A stretch of DNA of 31,108 nt from Moheibacter stercoris (GCF_040545805.1 NZ_JBEPMO010000023.1:1-31108); one strand, 5' to 3'; counted from the first letter of the stretch, positions 8,005 to 17,792 are shown. Made by a program: numbers and translations. Notes: generated by a model not told the origin, from the sequence alone.

Positions 8005-11000
8005 ATGATTTTAGATAATTCAAAAGATAAACATACAGTTTTTGAGTGGATTCAAAAATATAATAACAATGGGGAATTAGATATCGTTTCTGGTTATTTT
8101 ACTATTGGTGCATTAGCTTGGCTTTCAGATAATTTAAATCAAACTCAAAATAAATTTAGATTTGTTTTTGGTGATATTGTTGAAAACAACATGAAGACAT
8201 CTCGGGTAGTAGATTTATTAAATGAAAACATTACAATAGATGCAGCTTTAAAATTAAATGCAGCGGCTAAAACGTGTGTTGATTTCTTAAAACAAGATAA
8301 GGTTATTTGTAAGACGTTAACTCCTAATTTTTGTCATGCAAAAGCATATTTGTTTAAAGATGAAAATAATGACGCCCTTAATTACTACATTACGGGTAGT
8401 TCAAATCTTACTGAACCAGGTATTGGCTTAAAACACACAAATAATATAGAATTAAATATTGGGGAAACTGGTAATAATCTAAATTTTAAAGAATTAATCG
8501 AGTGGTTTGAGGAATTATGGAACTCAAAACAGGCTTCTTCTGAAAAATTGATTGAAAAGGATAACAAAAAAACGAAAAAACCTTTTAAACAATATTTAAT
8601 TGATGAAATCCAAAGCATATACATAGAGTATACACCCAAAGATTTGTACTATAAGGTTTTATTTGAATTGTTTAATGAAGATTTTGAAGATATAGATAGT
8701 AATCCAGAATTTAAGAAACAATTTCATCGTTTAGAAAATACGGTAATTTATAACACACTTTTTAATTTCCAGCAAAAAGGAGTTATTAGCTTAATTAAGA
8801 TGTTAGAGGCTCATAATGGAGCCATTTTGGCTGATGCTGTTGGTTTGGGTAAAACGTGGAGTGCTTTAGCTGTAATGAAATATTACCAAGAAAAAAGGGA
8901 AGTAATATTATTATCACCAAAAAAATTAGAAAACAACTGGAGAAGATACATTAAAGGACATTCTTCTAAATTCGAGGATGATAAATTAGACTATAAATTA
9001 TTCTTTCATACAGATTTAACCGAAGAAAGAATGGATAGAATTGAATCTTTCGATTATAATTTTATTACAAACAAAACACCAAAATTATTAGTTATAGACG
9101 AAAGTCATAATCTTCGTAACAATAAATCCAATCGTTACAAATTCTTGTTAGAAGAAATTATTAAGAAAAATGTAGACATTAAAATTTTATTACTTTCTGC
9201 AACTCCAATCAATAATTCGTTAATGGATATTCGTAACCAATTTAATTTAATTGCGAAAGGAGAAAATGATTTCTTTAAAGAAACTTTAGAGGTCAATAAC
9301 TTAGAGGCTACATTTCGTCAAGCACAAATGGCTTTTAATACCTGGAAAGAACAAGAAAATAGAAATGTTGGGCAATTAATTAAAGATTTGCCTCAATCGT
9401 TATTTTTCTTAACGGATGCATTAATTGTTGCTAGAACACGTAATTTGATTAAAGGGTTTGAAAATGTTTTAAAATTTCCGTTAAAACTTCCACCTCAAAA
9501 TCATTACAGTACACCGGAAATTTTTGGTGAAAATACATTTCAAAATTTATTGGAATTTTTACCGAAACGTTTTTCAGGTTATATGCCATCATTTTATTTA
9601 CCACAAGAAGAAGGTGTTTCTGTACTTCATGATGAAAAACAACGTGAGTTTTTCTTAGTCAAGATGATGTACATTTTAGTTTTTAAAAGGTTAGAATCTT
9701 CATGGTATTCTTTTAGTAAAACGATTGAGAATATTCATACCCACCATTCTAATGTTTTACATCTAATTCAAGCTTACGAAGTCAGTAAAAAAGGGGCAAT
9801 TGATGATTTTAGAAATTTACAGACGGATGATGAAGAAATTGATGATTTAATAAGTGATGCGTTTGAAATCGGGAAAAAACGTAAAATTAAACTGAGTGAA
9901 ATTGATAAAGCTGGTATGTTGGATGTGTTTAAAAAGCATTTGATAGAAGATATTAAAGCACTCAAAAATATAATCGATCAAACAAACTCATTTAAAGATA
10001 AATTTAATGAAGAAGATGGGAAACAATCTGTTCCATCAATCGATTCTAAACTTGAGATATTAATGAATATCATCAAACAAAAACAATCTTTATCTGAAAA
10101 TAACAACAACAAAAAAGTAATTATATTTACCGTTTACCATGATACAGCCAATTATTTATTTAATCATTTAACGTACAGAGGTTTTTCAAGAATTGGATTG
10201 GTAACGGGATCTGTCGCTAAAACATCATACGACAACATCGAAACCAAAGATTTTGAAAATATTTTAGAACGTTTTGCTCCATTTACTAAAGTTTACAATG
10301 AGAAGCAATGGGATTTTAAAACAGAAACAGAAAGACATTTAGCTTTTGATGAATGGAAATCGTGGTTGAAAATTGAACATAACAAAGACTATCGAAAAGC
10401 TTTTGATGAACCTATCGAAATATTAATTGCAACTGATGCTTTATCAGAGGGGCAAAACCTACAAGATGCCGATATGGTTATTAATTACGATATACACTGG
10501 AATCCCGTTCGAATCATACAACGTATGGGGCGTATAGATCGTTTAGGTTCTCCTAATGACAAAATTTTTGGAGTTAATTTCTGGCCTTCTGGCGATGTAA
10601 ATGCCTATCTTAATTTACAAAGTCGAATTGAAAGTCGTATGACAGCGATGACTTTAGCTGGGGCGGAAGTAGATGCGAATTTTACGGATGGTACAAAAGA
10701 TATTTTTGGTGATGACGATACAATCGAATCAAAATTGAAGGATAATTTATTAGTTCAATTAGAAAATTCGCTGGAAGATTTGGATGGGGATAAAAACTTT
10801 GGTTTTGATGATTTATCTTTAGAGCGTTTTAGACAAGATTTATGGTCTGAATTAGCCAATGAAAGAGAAAAGTACAACAAAATTCCTAACGCTGTTTATA
10901 CTGGCTTTATAGCAGATAAAAGTAATTTAGCTGAAAATGGCATAATTGCATTATTAGGTTATCCTGCGAAAAAACCTAAAGTTGAAAATCACAAGTACAA

Positions 11001-11376
11001 GCAATTCGAGTTAATTTATATAGATAACCAAGGTGCTGATTGCTTAAATAACCAAAAACAAATTTTAGACTTCTTAGATACGCATAAATATAATCCACGT
11101 ATCGTGAATAATAAAATTGATAATGGTGATGAAGCTGAAATACTTGCTTTAAAAAATGCATTTGATACTTGGATGGCGAATAAAACAACTAAAACGGTTG
11201 TAAATGAAGCTGGTGAACAGGTCAAAACAGTTAGCAATAGCTTATTAAATAAAATAAAAGGTTTAGGAAACGCTAAAAAGACAGATATTAAAGAAGTGAA
11301 AGAAGTCAATTCTTTTGATGAGAAATATCAAACAGATAATTTCGATTTAATCACATGGTTTATAACAACTAAATAA
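8005..11376 (+). CDS. PLD-nuclease / SNF2-type DEAD-like helicase, defence-type
   Basis: A 1123-residue fusion. Residues ~1-180 are a phospholipase D-like nuclease module with H111-x-K113 and G131-S-S-N134, followed by a downstream Glu (NIELNI), the pattern of restriction-type PLD nucleases. The superfamily 2 helicase core follows: Walker A DAVGLGKT with K283, DESH at 365-368, SAT at 398-400 and motif VI QRMGRIDRLG at 839-848. It is inferred to be an ATP-driven DNA translocase or nuclease acting with the methyltransferase encoded downstream. The next ATG begins 2 bp after its stop, so the genes are co-transcribed. It resembles the helicase and PLD parts of DISARM but fused in one chain. Family assignment is firm; the function in defence is inferred from context. 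Confidence 0.85.
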   Translation: MILDNSKDKHTVFEWIQKYNNNGELDIVSGYFTIGALAWLSDNLNQTQNKFRFVFGDIVENNMKTSRVVDLLNENITIDAALKLNAAAKTCVDFLKQDKVICKTLTPNFCHAKAYLFKDENNDALNYYITGSSNLTEPGIGLKHTNNIELNIGETGNNLNFKELIEWFEELWNSKQASSEKLIEKDNKKTKKPFKQYLIDEIQSIYIEYTPKDLYYKVLFELFNEDFEDIDSNPEFKKQFHRLENTVIYNTLFNFQQKGVISLIKMLEAHNGAILADAVGLGKTWSALAVMKYYQEKREVILLSPKKLENNWRRYIKGHSSKFEDDKLDYKLFFHTDLTEERMDRIESFDYNFITNKTPKLLVIDESHNLRNNKSNRYKFLLEEIIKKNVDIKILLLSATPINNSLMDIRNQFNLIAKGENDFFKETLEVNNLEATFRQAQMAFNTWKEQENRNVGQLIKDLPQSLFFLTDALIVARTRNLIKGFENVLKFPLKLPPQNHYSTPEIFGENTFQNLLEFLPKRFSGYMPSFYLPQEEGVSVLHDEKQREFFLVKMMYILVFKRLESSWYSFSKTIENIHTHHSNVLHLIQAYEVSKKGAIDDFRNLQTDDEEIDDLISDAFEIGKKRKIKLSEIDKAGMLDVFKKHLIEDIKALKNIIDQTNSFKDKFNEEDGKQSVPSIDSKLEILMNIIKQKQSLSENNNNKKVIIFTVYHDTANYLFNHLTYRGFSRIGLVTGSVAKTSYDNIETKDFENILERFAPFTKVYNEKQWDFKTETERHLAFDEWKSWLKIEHNKDYRKAFDEPIEILIATDALSEGQNLQDADMVINYDIHWNPVRIIQRMGRIDRLGSPNDKIFGVNFWPSGDVNAYLNLQSRIESRMTAMTLAGAEVDANFTDGTKDIFGDDDTIESKLKDNLLVQLENSLEDLDGDKNFGFDDLSLERFRQDLWSELANEREKYNKIPNAVYTGFIADKSNLAENGIIALLGYPAKKPKVENHKYKQFELIYIDNQGADCLNNQKQILDFLDTHKYNPRIVNNKIDNGDEAEILALKNAFDTWMANKTTKTVVNEAGEQVKTVSNSLLNKIKGLGNAKKTDIKEVKEVNSFDEKYQTDNFDLITWFITTK

Positions 11377-11378
11377 AA

Positions 11379-11603
11379 ATGGTACTAGATAAATTTTCTA
11401 AAAATATAGTTACAGGAACAATAGATTTATTCAATCAATTAAATGTTCCAATAAATATTATTACTGAAACACCAATCAACCCAACTGATTTTTTTGAATC
11501 AAATCCAAATCGTGAGGTGTTTAAAGCGATTCAAAATTTATATACAATTGGTTTAATTGATGATGATGCCATCAATAAGAAAGTATTAGCCTTACTGCAA
11601 TAG
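11379..11603 (+). CDS. N-terminal fragment of the Eco57I-like methyltransferase (split by frameshift)
   Basis: A 74-residue frame starting 2 bp after the helicase stop. Alone it matches no small protein I know. The following methyltransferase frame (open from 11579) has no ATG or GTG start, begins in mid-domain, and overlaps this frame by 25 bp one base out of phase. Moving to the -1 frame anywhere in 11579-11603 joins them into one protein of 1174 residues. Large methyltransferases of this type usually carry such an N-terminal region. I therefore read this as the first part of one gene. It has no classical slippery heptamer, so a 1-nt deletion or a sequencing error is likelier than programmed frameshifting. 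Confidence 0.65.
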   Translation: MVLDKFSKNIVTGTIDLFNQLNVPINIITETPINPTDFFESNPNREVFKAIQNLYTIGLIDDDAINKKVLALLQ

Positions 11604-11713
11604 ATGAAAAATACAACGGTTTAATTATCGTTGCAGTTGATTTAAAAGCGGATAAAGTTTCACGTACTACATTTGCCGAAATTACAAGAGCCATATCTCG
11701 TGAGTTTAAAAAC

Positions 11714-14700
11714 TTGCCAGTCATTACGCTTTTTAAATACGGTCACCAAATTGCATTAGCTTCTGCAGAGCGTGTGCCTTATAAAAAATCATATTTAGAA
11801 GGTGAAAAATTAGGTAAAGTAAGTATTTTACGTGATATAGATTTTAATCAACCGCACGCAGGACATTTACGTATTTTAAATGACCTTGTCATTGGGAAAA
11901 AGAATAAAATAGATACATTCGACAAATTATATAAATTCTGGACAGAAAACTTCAACGTTTCTATCCTGAATAAAAAATTCTACAAAGAATTATCTAACTG
12001 GTATTTCTGGGCAATCCAAGAAGTGAAATTCCCTTCTGAACCTACAAAAGAAGATGCACATAGACAAGGAAAAATTTACGACGATTTAGTCAACGAACAT
12101 AAGGCAACAAATGTCATTCGATTACTAACTCGTTTGTTATTTGTATGGTTTATCAAAGAAAAAAAATTAATCCCAGAAGAATTATTTGATATTAAGTTTC
12201 TGCAACAAGATTTATTACATAAAATAGATCCTTTAAAGCCTGTAGGAATGTTTGTCGAACAAGACAAAGAATCTATCTATTACAAAGCAATACTACAAAA
12301 CTTATTTTTTGCAACGTTAAATTGTCCAAAAGAGGCAGATGAATACGACAAACGTTTCAGAGCCTTCCGTTCATCTTCTTCAAATTTTGGAGTAACACAT
12401 CTAATGCGTTACGAAAACTATTTTAAAAACAAAGAGTTGTTTCTTAAAATGGTTAACGATACCGTTCCATTTTTAAATGGTGGTTTATTCGAATGTTTGG
12501 ATGTTCGTGGAGAAAAAGAATCGAAAGGAGAACGCATATACATCGATGGTTTTTCGGATAATTTACCAAAAGAGCAGAAATTAATCGTTCCAGATTATTT
12601 GTTTTTCGGGAACGAAATTACGGTTGATTTATCAGAAGAATATGGTGCAAAATCGAAAGAGTTTAAAGAATCGAAAGCCAAAGGTTTATTCGAAATTTTA
12701 AAGTCTTATAAATTCACGATTACTGAAAATACGCCTCTAGAAGAAGAGGTTGAATTAGATCCAGAATTATTAGGGCGTGTATTCGAAAACTTATTAGCTT
12801 CTTACAATCCTGAAACTAAATCTACAGCACGTAAACAAACGGGTTCATTTTATACTCCACGTGAAATTGTAAATTATATGGTAGACGAGAGTTTAATCGC
12901 CTACCTAAAAAATAATTGTACAAATTGGAATAACCTTTCTGAGGAAGAGATAGATACACAATTACATCAATTATTTGCTTTTGATGCGTACAACCCGTTT
13001 AAAGAGAATAGAGATTTAATAACTGAAATTATTAACGCTTTAGGTGCTTGTAAAATATTAGACCCTGCTTGTGGTTCTGGTGCTTTTCCTATGGGGACGC
13101 TTCAAAAAATGGTGCATGTATTAAATAAGTTAGATCCGGATAATACCATATGGAAAGATTTACAAATTAAAAAGGCTCAACAACAAGCTGAAGAAGTTTT
13201 TAAGATTGATAACAATGAGATTCGTGAAGATTTATTAAAAGAAATCAATCATAATTTCGATGAAAAAATCAATGATCCTGACTATGCCCGTAAATTGTAT
13301 ATTATTGAAAATTCGATTTATGGGGTAGATATCCAGCCGATTGCAGCGCAAATTTCTAAATTACGTTTCTTTATCTCGTTGGTGGTAGAGCAAAAGGTGC
13401 ATAAAGAATTACCGAATTTTGGGATTAAACCATTACCGAATTTAGAAACCAAATTTGTTACGGCAAATACCTTAGTAGATATCGAAAATTCGGATAACCA
13501 AACCAATTTATTCGAAACCGATACGATAAGTCAGTTAAAAGCAAAACTAAAAGCCGTACGTAACAAAATTTTCAATGCCCGTACGCCAGAAACAAAGAAA
13601 AAGTACAAAGAAGAAGACCAAAACATTCGTTGGCAGATTGCTGAAGAATTAAAAAATATTGGCTATCCTGCGACTGATGCCGATGCATTAGCGTCTTGGG
13701 ATCCTTACAACCAAAATGCCTGCTCTCCATTTTTTAACCCAGAATGGATGTTCGACATCAAAGAAGGATTCGATGTGGTGATCGGAAATCCGCCGTATAT
13801 TGATTCAGAAATTTTAAAGAAGAGCCAACCTGTTTTTAGAGATTATTTATCAAAAAAATATAAATGTGCTAAAGGTAATTGGGACCTATTTATTGTTTTT
13901 CACGAAAAAGCAATTGAGCTTTTGAATGTTAAAGGAGTAAAAGCATATATAACACCTAATAAATGGATATCTATAAAATATGCTCAGTCTCTTCGAAAAA
14001 AATATATTGATAATATCTATAAAATATGTATTTGTGATAAAATACATGTATTTGATGCTGGTGTATCTCCTATTATATCAATATTTTATAAAAGGTCTAC
14101 TGAGGATATTATTATAGATGAATTTTTAAGTTACAATACAATAAATAAAAAAGGAGTAGTAAATAAATCAAATTTACAATCTGATGATTTAGGAATTATA
14201 CTTTCCAAAAGTTTAAATCTTATCATAAAAATTAATTCATGTGAAAATAAATTCAAAAGTTATTTAGATTGTGAGAATCCTTTTACAACGAGTGAAGCTT
14301 ATTTATTACGTGAAGTTGTAAAAGAAGTAAATGAACTTACTAATAATAATAAGTTTTATAAATTAGTAACTACAGGTACAATTGATCCTTTCATTAATTT
14401 ATGGGGTATAAAAACTACAAGTTATTTGAAAGGTAAATTTTCAAATCCTATTGTTGAAGAAATAGACATTTTAAGACAAACTCCTAAAAGGTTTGAACAG
14501 ATACAATCTCCAAAACTAATGATAACTGGTATGAGGTACTTAGAATGTTTTTATGATTCAAAAGGTGAATATATTTCCAGTAAATCGACTTTAATAATTA
14601 GAAATATAGAACATAAATATTTTCTTTTTTTTCTAGCAATGTTAAACTCGAAGTTAATTAGTTATTACGTAAAAGATGTATATAGTACTATGGGTATAGA

Positions 14701-14902
14701 TGGTGGTATAAATTTTAATGTAGATATGATCGAAAATATTCCAATACCTAAATTAAAAGATAATGATATAATTGAACTATCAAATTTAGTTGAAAGATAT
14801 GTACTATATAAAAATATAGAGGATATTAAATTAATAGATAATTTTATTTATAAATTATATGATTTAAGTGAAAACGAAATTAACATTATTGAAAATAATT
14901 GA
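11714..14902 (+). CDS. Eco57I/type IIG-like adenine-specific DNA methyltransferase
   Basis: Probable N6-adenine DNA methyltransferase, the modification and recognition part of the locus. The coordinate given is the first alternative (TTG) start, but coding sequence clearly extends upstream to 11579 (YNGLIIVAVDLKADK...), joining the fragment at 11379 by a -1 shift. Numbered from the TTG: GSFYTPREIVNYM near 377-389 (motif X region), DPACGSGAF from D450 (SAM-binding motif I) and NPPY from N692 (catalytic motif IV). The region after the NPPY motif should be the target-recognition domain and is visibly more A+T-rich than the first two thirds, suggesting an exchanged recognition domain. No PD-(D/E)XK nuclease motif was recognised at the N-terminus. 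Ends 10 bp before the Z1 gene. Confidence 0.85.
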   Translation: MPVITLFKYGHQIALASAERVPYKKSYLEGEKLGKVSILRDIDFNQPHAGHLRILNDLVIGKKNKIDTFDKLYKFWTENFNVSILNKKFYKELSNWYFWAIQEVKFPSEPTKEDAHRQGKIYDDLVNEHKATNVIRLLTRLLFVWFIKEKKLIPEELFDIKFLQQDLLHKIDPLKPVGMFVEQDKESIYYKAILQNLFFATLNCPKEADEYDKRFRAFRSSSSNFGVTHLMRYENYFKNKELFLKMVNDTVPFLNGGLFECLDVRGEKESKGERIYIDGFSDNLPKEQKLIVPDYLFFGNEITVDLSEEYGAKSKEFKESKAKGLFEILKSYKFTITENTPLEEEVELDPELLGRVFENLLASYNPETKSTARKQTGSFYTPREIVNYMVDESLIAYLKNNCTNWNNLSEEEIDTQLHQLFAFDAYNPFKENRDLITEIINALGACKILDPACGSGAFPMGTLQKMVHVLNKLDPDNTIWKDLQIKKAQQQAEEVFKIDNNEIREDLLKEINHNFDEKINDPDYARKLYIIENSIYGVDIQPIAAQISKLRFFISLVVEQKVHKELPNFGIKPLPNLETKFVTANTLVDIENSDNQTNLFETDTISQLKAKLKAVRNKIFNARTPETKKKYKEEDQNIRWQIAEELKNIGYPATDADALASWDPYNQNACSPFFNPEWMFDIKEGFDVVIGNPPYIDSEILKKSQPVFRDYLSKKYKCAKGNWDLFIVFHEKAIELLNVKGVKAYITPNKWISIKYAQSLRKKYIDNIYKICICDKIHVFDAGVSPIISIFYKRSTEDIIIDEFLSYNTINKKGVVNKSNLQSDDLGIILSKSLNLIIKINSCENKFKSYLDCENPFTTSEAYLLREVVKEVNELTNNNKFYKLVTTGTIDPFINLWGIKTTSYLKGKFSNPIVEEIDILRQTPKRFEQIQSPKLMITGMRYLECFYDSKGEYISSKSTLIIRNIEHKYFLFFLAMLNSKLISYYVKDVYSTMGIDGGINFNVDMIENIPIPKLKDNDIIELSNLVERYVLYKNIEDIKLIDNFIYKLYDLSENEINIIENN

Positions 14903-14912
14903 ACAAATTTAA

Positions 14913-17066
14913 ATGTCCTACTATAACTACATAACCGAAAAACGCAATGATTCTTTAGAATTAAAAGAATTGATGGCAGATGTTGTCAATAATTTAATAC
15001 AACATAAAACCGATGAGATTAAACCTGGTGTATTACTGGGTTTAATACAATCGGGTAAAACACGCGCCTTTTTAGGCGTAATGGCAAAATGCTTTGACGA
15101 AAACTACGATGTATCGGTCATATTAACCAAAAACTCGGTAGCTTTGGTCGAGCAAACCATCAAACGTCTAAAATCTGAATTCGAAACTCCTATTAATGCA
15201 CGCAAACTTTACGTTTGGGATGTCATCAAAATGCAAAATTTAGATCAACTAACGGGATATATTCTGCAAAACAAAGTCATTTTTGTCGTAAAAAAAGAGA
15301 TGAAAAATATGGAGCGTTTACATGAAATATTTAATTCTGTACCTTTATTACAAAACAAAAACATCTTAATCATCGATGATGAGGCAGACCAAGCGAGTGT
15401 ATCATTTGTCAATGATAAAGAAAAAGCGGAAGGTATAGATTTTGCAAAAATTGCAGATTCTTTATCAAAATTCAGATTAAAATTAAAAGGTAGAAATAGC
15501 TTTTTACAAGTTACAGCAACGCCATATTCTTTATATCTACAACCCGATAATTTAGAGATAGATGGGGTAGAAACAGCTCCTAATCGTCCTGCTTTTACCA
15601 ATTTATTAAAACCACATCCTGCTTACGTAGGAGGAAAATATTATTTCGAAAAGGCTATTGATCCAGATTCTACAGCGTATTATGTGTACAAACAAGTTAA
15701 TGACGATCAGATAGATTATCTAAATGGCAAAGGTAAAAGTACAGGAATGTACAATAAAAAGTCCTTATCCAATTGTTTGCGTACAGAGAATTTTAAAGCT
15801 ATTCGGGATGCCATCATTAGCTATTTGGTAGGTGGTGCCATTCGTCAGTTACAAGAAAAAGAATCAGCAGATTTATGGGTGCCAAATTACCATTCGGCTT
15901 TTGTATTGCATACCAGTGTTACTAAATTAATTCATAGCCAACAAAAACAATTGGTCGAAACACTTTTAGAAGAGTTAAACAATCTATCCGATACCGAACT
16001 GTTTACTTTTTTAAAGTACGCCTACCACGAGTTTGAATTATCAATGAAGTTAGTAGTAGATAAACTACCTACATTAGTAGAAGTCGTTGCACAAGTAAAG
16101 GAAGCTTTAGCTAACAAATTTATTGGTGTAACAATCGTTAATTCCGAAAATCAAGTCGTAGAATTATTGGGCGAAGATGGTCAGTTACGATTAGATAATC
16201 CGTTTAATATTTTTATTGGTGGTCAAACTCTTGATAGAGGAATTACCATTGATCATTTAATTGGGTTCTTCTATGGTCGTAATCCTGCTTCTTTTCAAAT
16301 GGACACGGTATTACAGCATTCTAGAATGTACGGAAGTCGTAGCGAAAAAGATTTAGCTGTAACTCGATTTTATACTTCGGTTAGAGTGTATAATGCGATG
16401 CGTAATATGCATTTCTTTGATAATAATTTAAGAGAAAATATAGAAAAAGATCCAGAAGCAGCCGTTCGTTTTATAGCGAAAGAAGGCAATACAATAAAAC
16501 CTTGTGGTCCTAATAAAATTAAGGCTTCTAATGTTGTGTCGTTCAAAGAATATTCGAGATTTTTACCAATAGGTTTCCAAACGAAAAGTAAAACCAATAT
16601 TCAAGACACCATTTCTAAAATTGATCAAATTATTCAACCAGTTTTAAACAAAGATCAAGAAGGTATTATCACATTAGAACAATTCAAAAATATAATTGAG
16701 TTAATTGATAGTACGTTTACATACGAACCTCAATTCGGTAATGTTGGTCTTAATTGGGACACGAATCTAGTTGTTAAAGCGATTGAATTGGCATTAAATG
16801 ACAAGAAGACTTCTGAAATTGGTTTATATGTAAGAGAAGGCAGAGAAGCATCTCGTTTAAAAAACAACAATTCAACATTCAATGATTCTCCTGGAGATGG
16901 TAAAACGGATAACGTTCGCACAAAAGTAATGGCAGAAAATAAACCTGTATTAATGCTTTTAAAACAAAGAGGATTAAAAGATAATGGCTGGAGGGATGCA
17001 GAATTCTACTGGCCTACCATTGTTATGCCTAAAGAATTACCTAATTATGTGTATAGTGAAGATTAA
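14913..17066 (+). CDS. Z1-domain ATPase/helicase-like protein
   Basis: A 717-residue P-loop protein. LGLIQSGKT (K49, T50) is the Walker A motif, LIIDDEAD (D155-D159) is Walker B/DEAD, and VTATPYSLYL is motif III. The Z1 signature lies at ~435-476 with GGQTLDRGITIDHLIGFFYG and DTVLQHSRMYGSR. Z1 proteins occur in restriction and anti-phage loci (for example Mza), usually beside a PD-(D/E)XK protein, an AIPR protein or MutL-like ATPases. None of these is present here; the partners are instead a PLD-helicase and a methyltransferase. It is the last gene of the operon. Confidence 0.85.
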   Translation: MSYYNYITEKRNDSLELKELMADVVNNLIQHKTDEIKPGVLLGLIQSGKTRAFLGVMAKCFDENYDVSVILTKNSVALVEQTIKRLKSEFETPINARKLYVWDVIKMQNLDQLTGYILQNKVIFVVKKEMKNMERLHEIFNSVPLLQNKNILIIDDEADQASVSFVNDKEKAEGIDFAKIADSLSKFRLKLKGRNSFLQVTATPYSLYLQPDNLEIDGVETAPNRPAFTNLLKPHPAYVGGKYYFEKAIDPDSTAYYVYKQVNDDQIDYLNGKGKSTGMYNKKSLSNCLRTENFKAIRDAIISYLVGGAIRQLQEKESADLWVPNYHSAFVLHTSVTKLIHSQQKQLVETLLEELNNLSDTELFTFLKYAYHEFELSMKLVVDKLPTLVEVVAQVKEALANKFIGVTIVNSENQVVELLGEDGQLRLDNPFNIFIGGQTLDRGITIDHLIGFFYGRNPASFQMDTVLQHSRMYGSRSEKDLAVTRFYTSVRVYNAMRNMHFFDNNLRENIEKDPEAAVRFIAKEGNTIKPCGPNKIKASNVVSFKEYSRFLPIGFQTKSKTNIQDTISKIDQIIQPVLNKDQEGIITLEQFKNIIELIDSTFTYEPQFGNVGLNWDTNLVVKAIELALNDKKTSEIGLYVREGREASRLKNNNSTFNDSPGDGKTDNVRTKVMAENKPVLMLLKQRGLKDNGWRDAEFYWPTIVMPKELPNYVYSED

Positions 17067-17075
17067 ATAATAAGG

Positions 17076-17354
17076 TCATCAAACCCAAAATACTACATCA
17101 AGTAGTTTTTGATAATCAGTCATACAAATACGCCTATTTGCAAAGCTTTAATGTGTATAGGGCAACAACAAAAAAGCAACTGCGGTTAATTCCAGTTTTG
17201 CGCAATACCCTAACGGGATACTTCGCAAAGCTGCCCGGGACATTAACCGCAATAACTTTCGCTGTTGCCCTATATTCAAAGGATTTTGCAAATAGGCTTC
17301 TTTCGTTCTAAACACGAACTTCCGTTTTCAAAAACCGTATTTTGGTTTTGATGA
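17076..17354. repeat. long nested inverted repeat (about 280 bp)
   Basis: Successive blocks pair from the outside in. 17076-17093 pairs with 17337-17354 (17 of 18), 17132-17144 with 17285-17297 (13 of 13), 17156-17166 with 17264-17274 (11 of 11), 17181-17190 (TGCGGTTAAT) with 17242-17251 (9 of 10), and 17197-17202 (TTTGCG) with 17224-17229. The collinear order of five blocks makes chance pairing unlikely. It could be a structured RNA, a recombination site or an IS-derived hairpin. It starts 9 bp after the Z1 stop. Confidence 0.75.
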
Positions 17355-17596
17355 AGTAGCAGTATTGCCACAATCATTTTTATGTAACGATTTACTCCGT
17401 TAGGTTCATTCCGCTTCACTACTTTACATTTCAGTAAGCTAATAATTTACTTCCATTTCACTACGTTCAGCTTCATTCACCCAACTACGCAAAACCAAGC
17501 CTAAAATAAGCTTTCCTTTCAATCAAGCCCATTTTTAAACGGCTTTTCGTTACACACAAAAATGCTCGTTTGGCATTTGAGATTAAGAGGAGAAGC

Positions 17597-17721
17597 TATA
17601 CTGATGATGTCAATCTAAATCAAAAATAGAATAATGGGAAAACTTTTATAATTTCAATAGACCACATGGTTCATTTAAAGGAAAAACTCCTTATGAAGTA
17701 CTAAAATCAAAACTAAAATAA
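17597..17721 (+). pseudogene. IS481-type transposase C-terminal remnant
   Basis: Two short frames give a recognisable transposase tail: YTDDVNLNQK from 17597, then after a frameshift WENFYNFNRPHG and KGKTPYEVLKSKLK ending in TAA at 17719-17721. The W-x-x-F-Y-N-F-x-R-P-H-G...K-T-P-Y-E pattern is typical of IS481-type DDE transposases. The upstream part and the DDE core are missing. Confidence 0.75.
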
Positions 17722-17792
17722 TTATATTTAAGGTCTACGAAGTGATGAAGTACGACACGTGAAAAAATTATTATTAAACAATTCTAAACTGT

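Larger units (their letters stand above)
17067..17792. other. 726-bp non-coding scar region
   Basis: Contains a long nested inverted repeat (17076-17354) and the decayed end of an IS481-type transposase (17597-17721), described separately. The 17355-17580 stretch between them holds no gene I can support. Confidence 0.7.

Noticed and set aside
11576..11603. Programmed -1 frameshift in the methyltransferase
   Set aside because: The overlap has no X XXY YYZ slippery heptamer (AAT AAG AAA GTA does not allow re-pairing), unlike the clear site in the IS3 element.
8005..17066. DISARM or BREX
   Set aside because: No DUF1998 (DrmB), BrxA/B/C/Z or Lon-like proteins are visible, and PLD and helicase are fused in one protein.
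17156..17274. Simple rho-independent terminator for the defence operon
   Set aside because: The paired region is far longer than a terminator and no T-run follows the stem.
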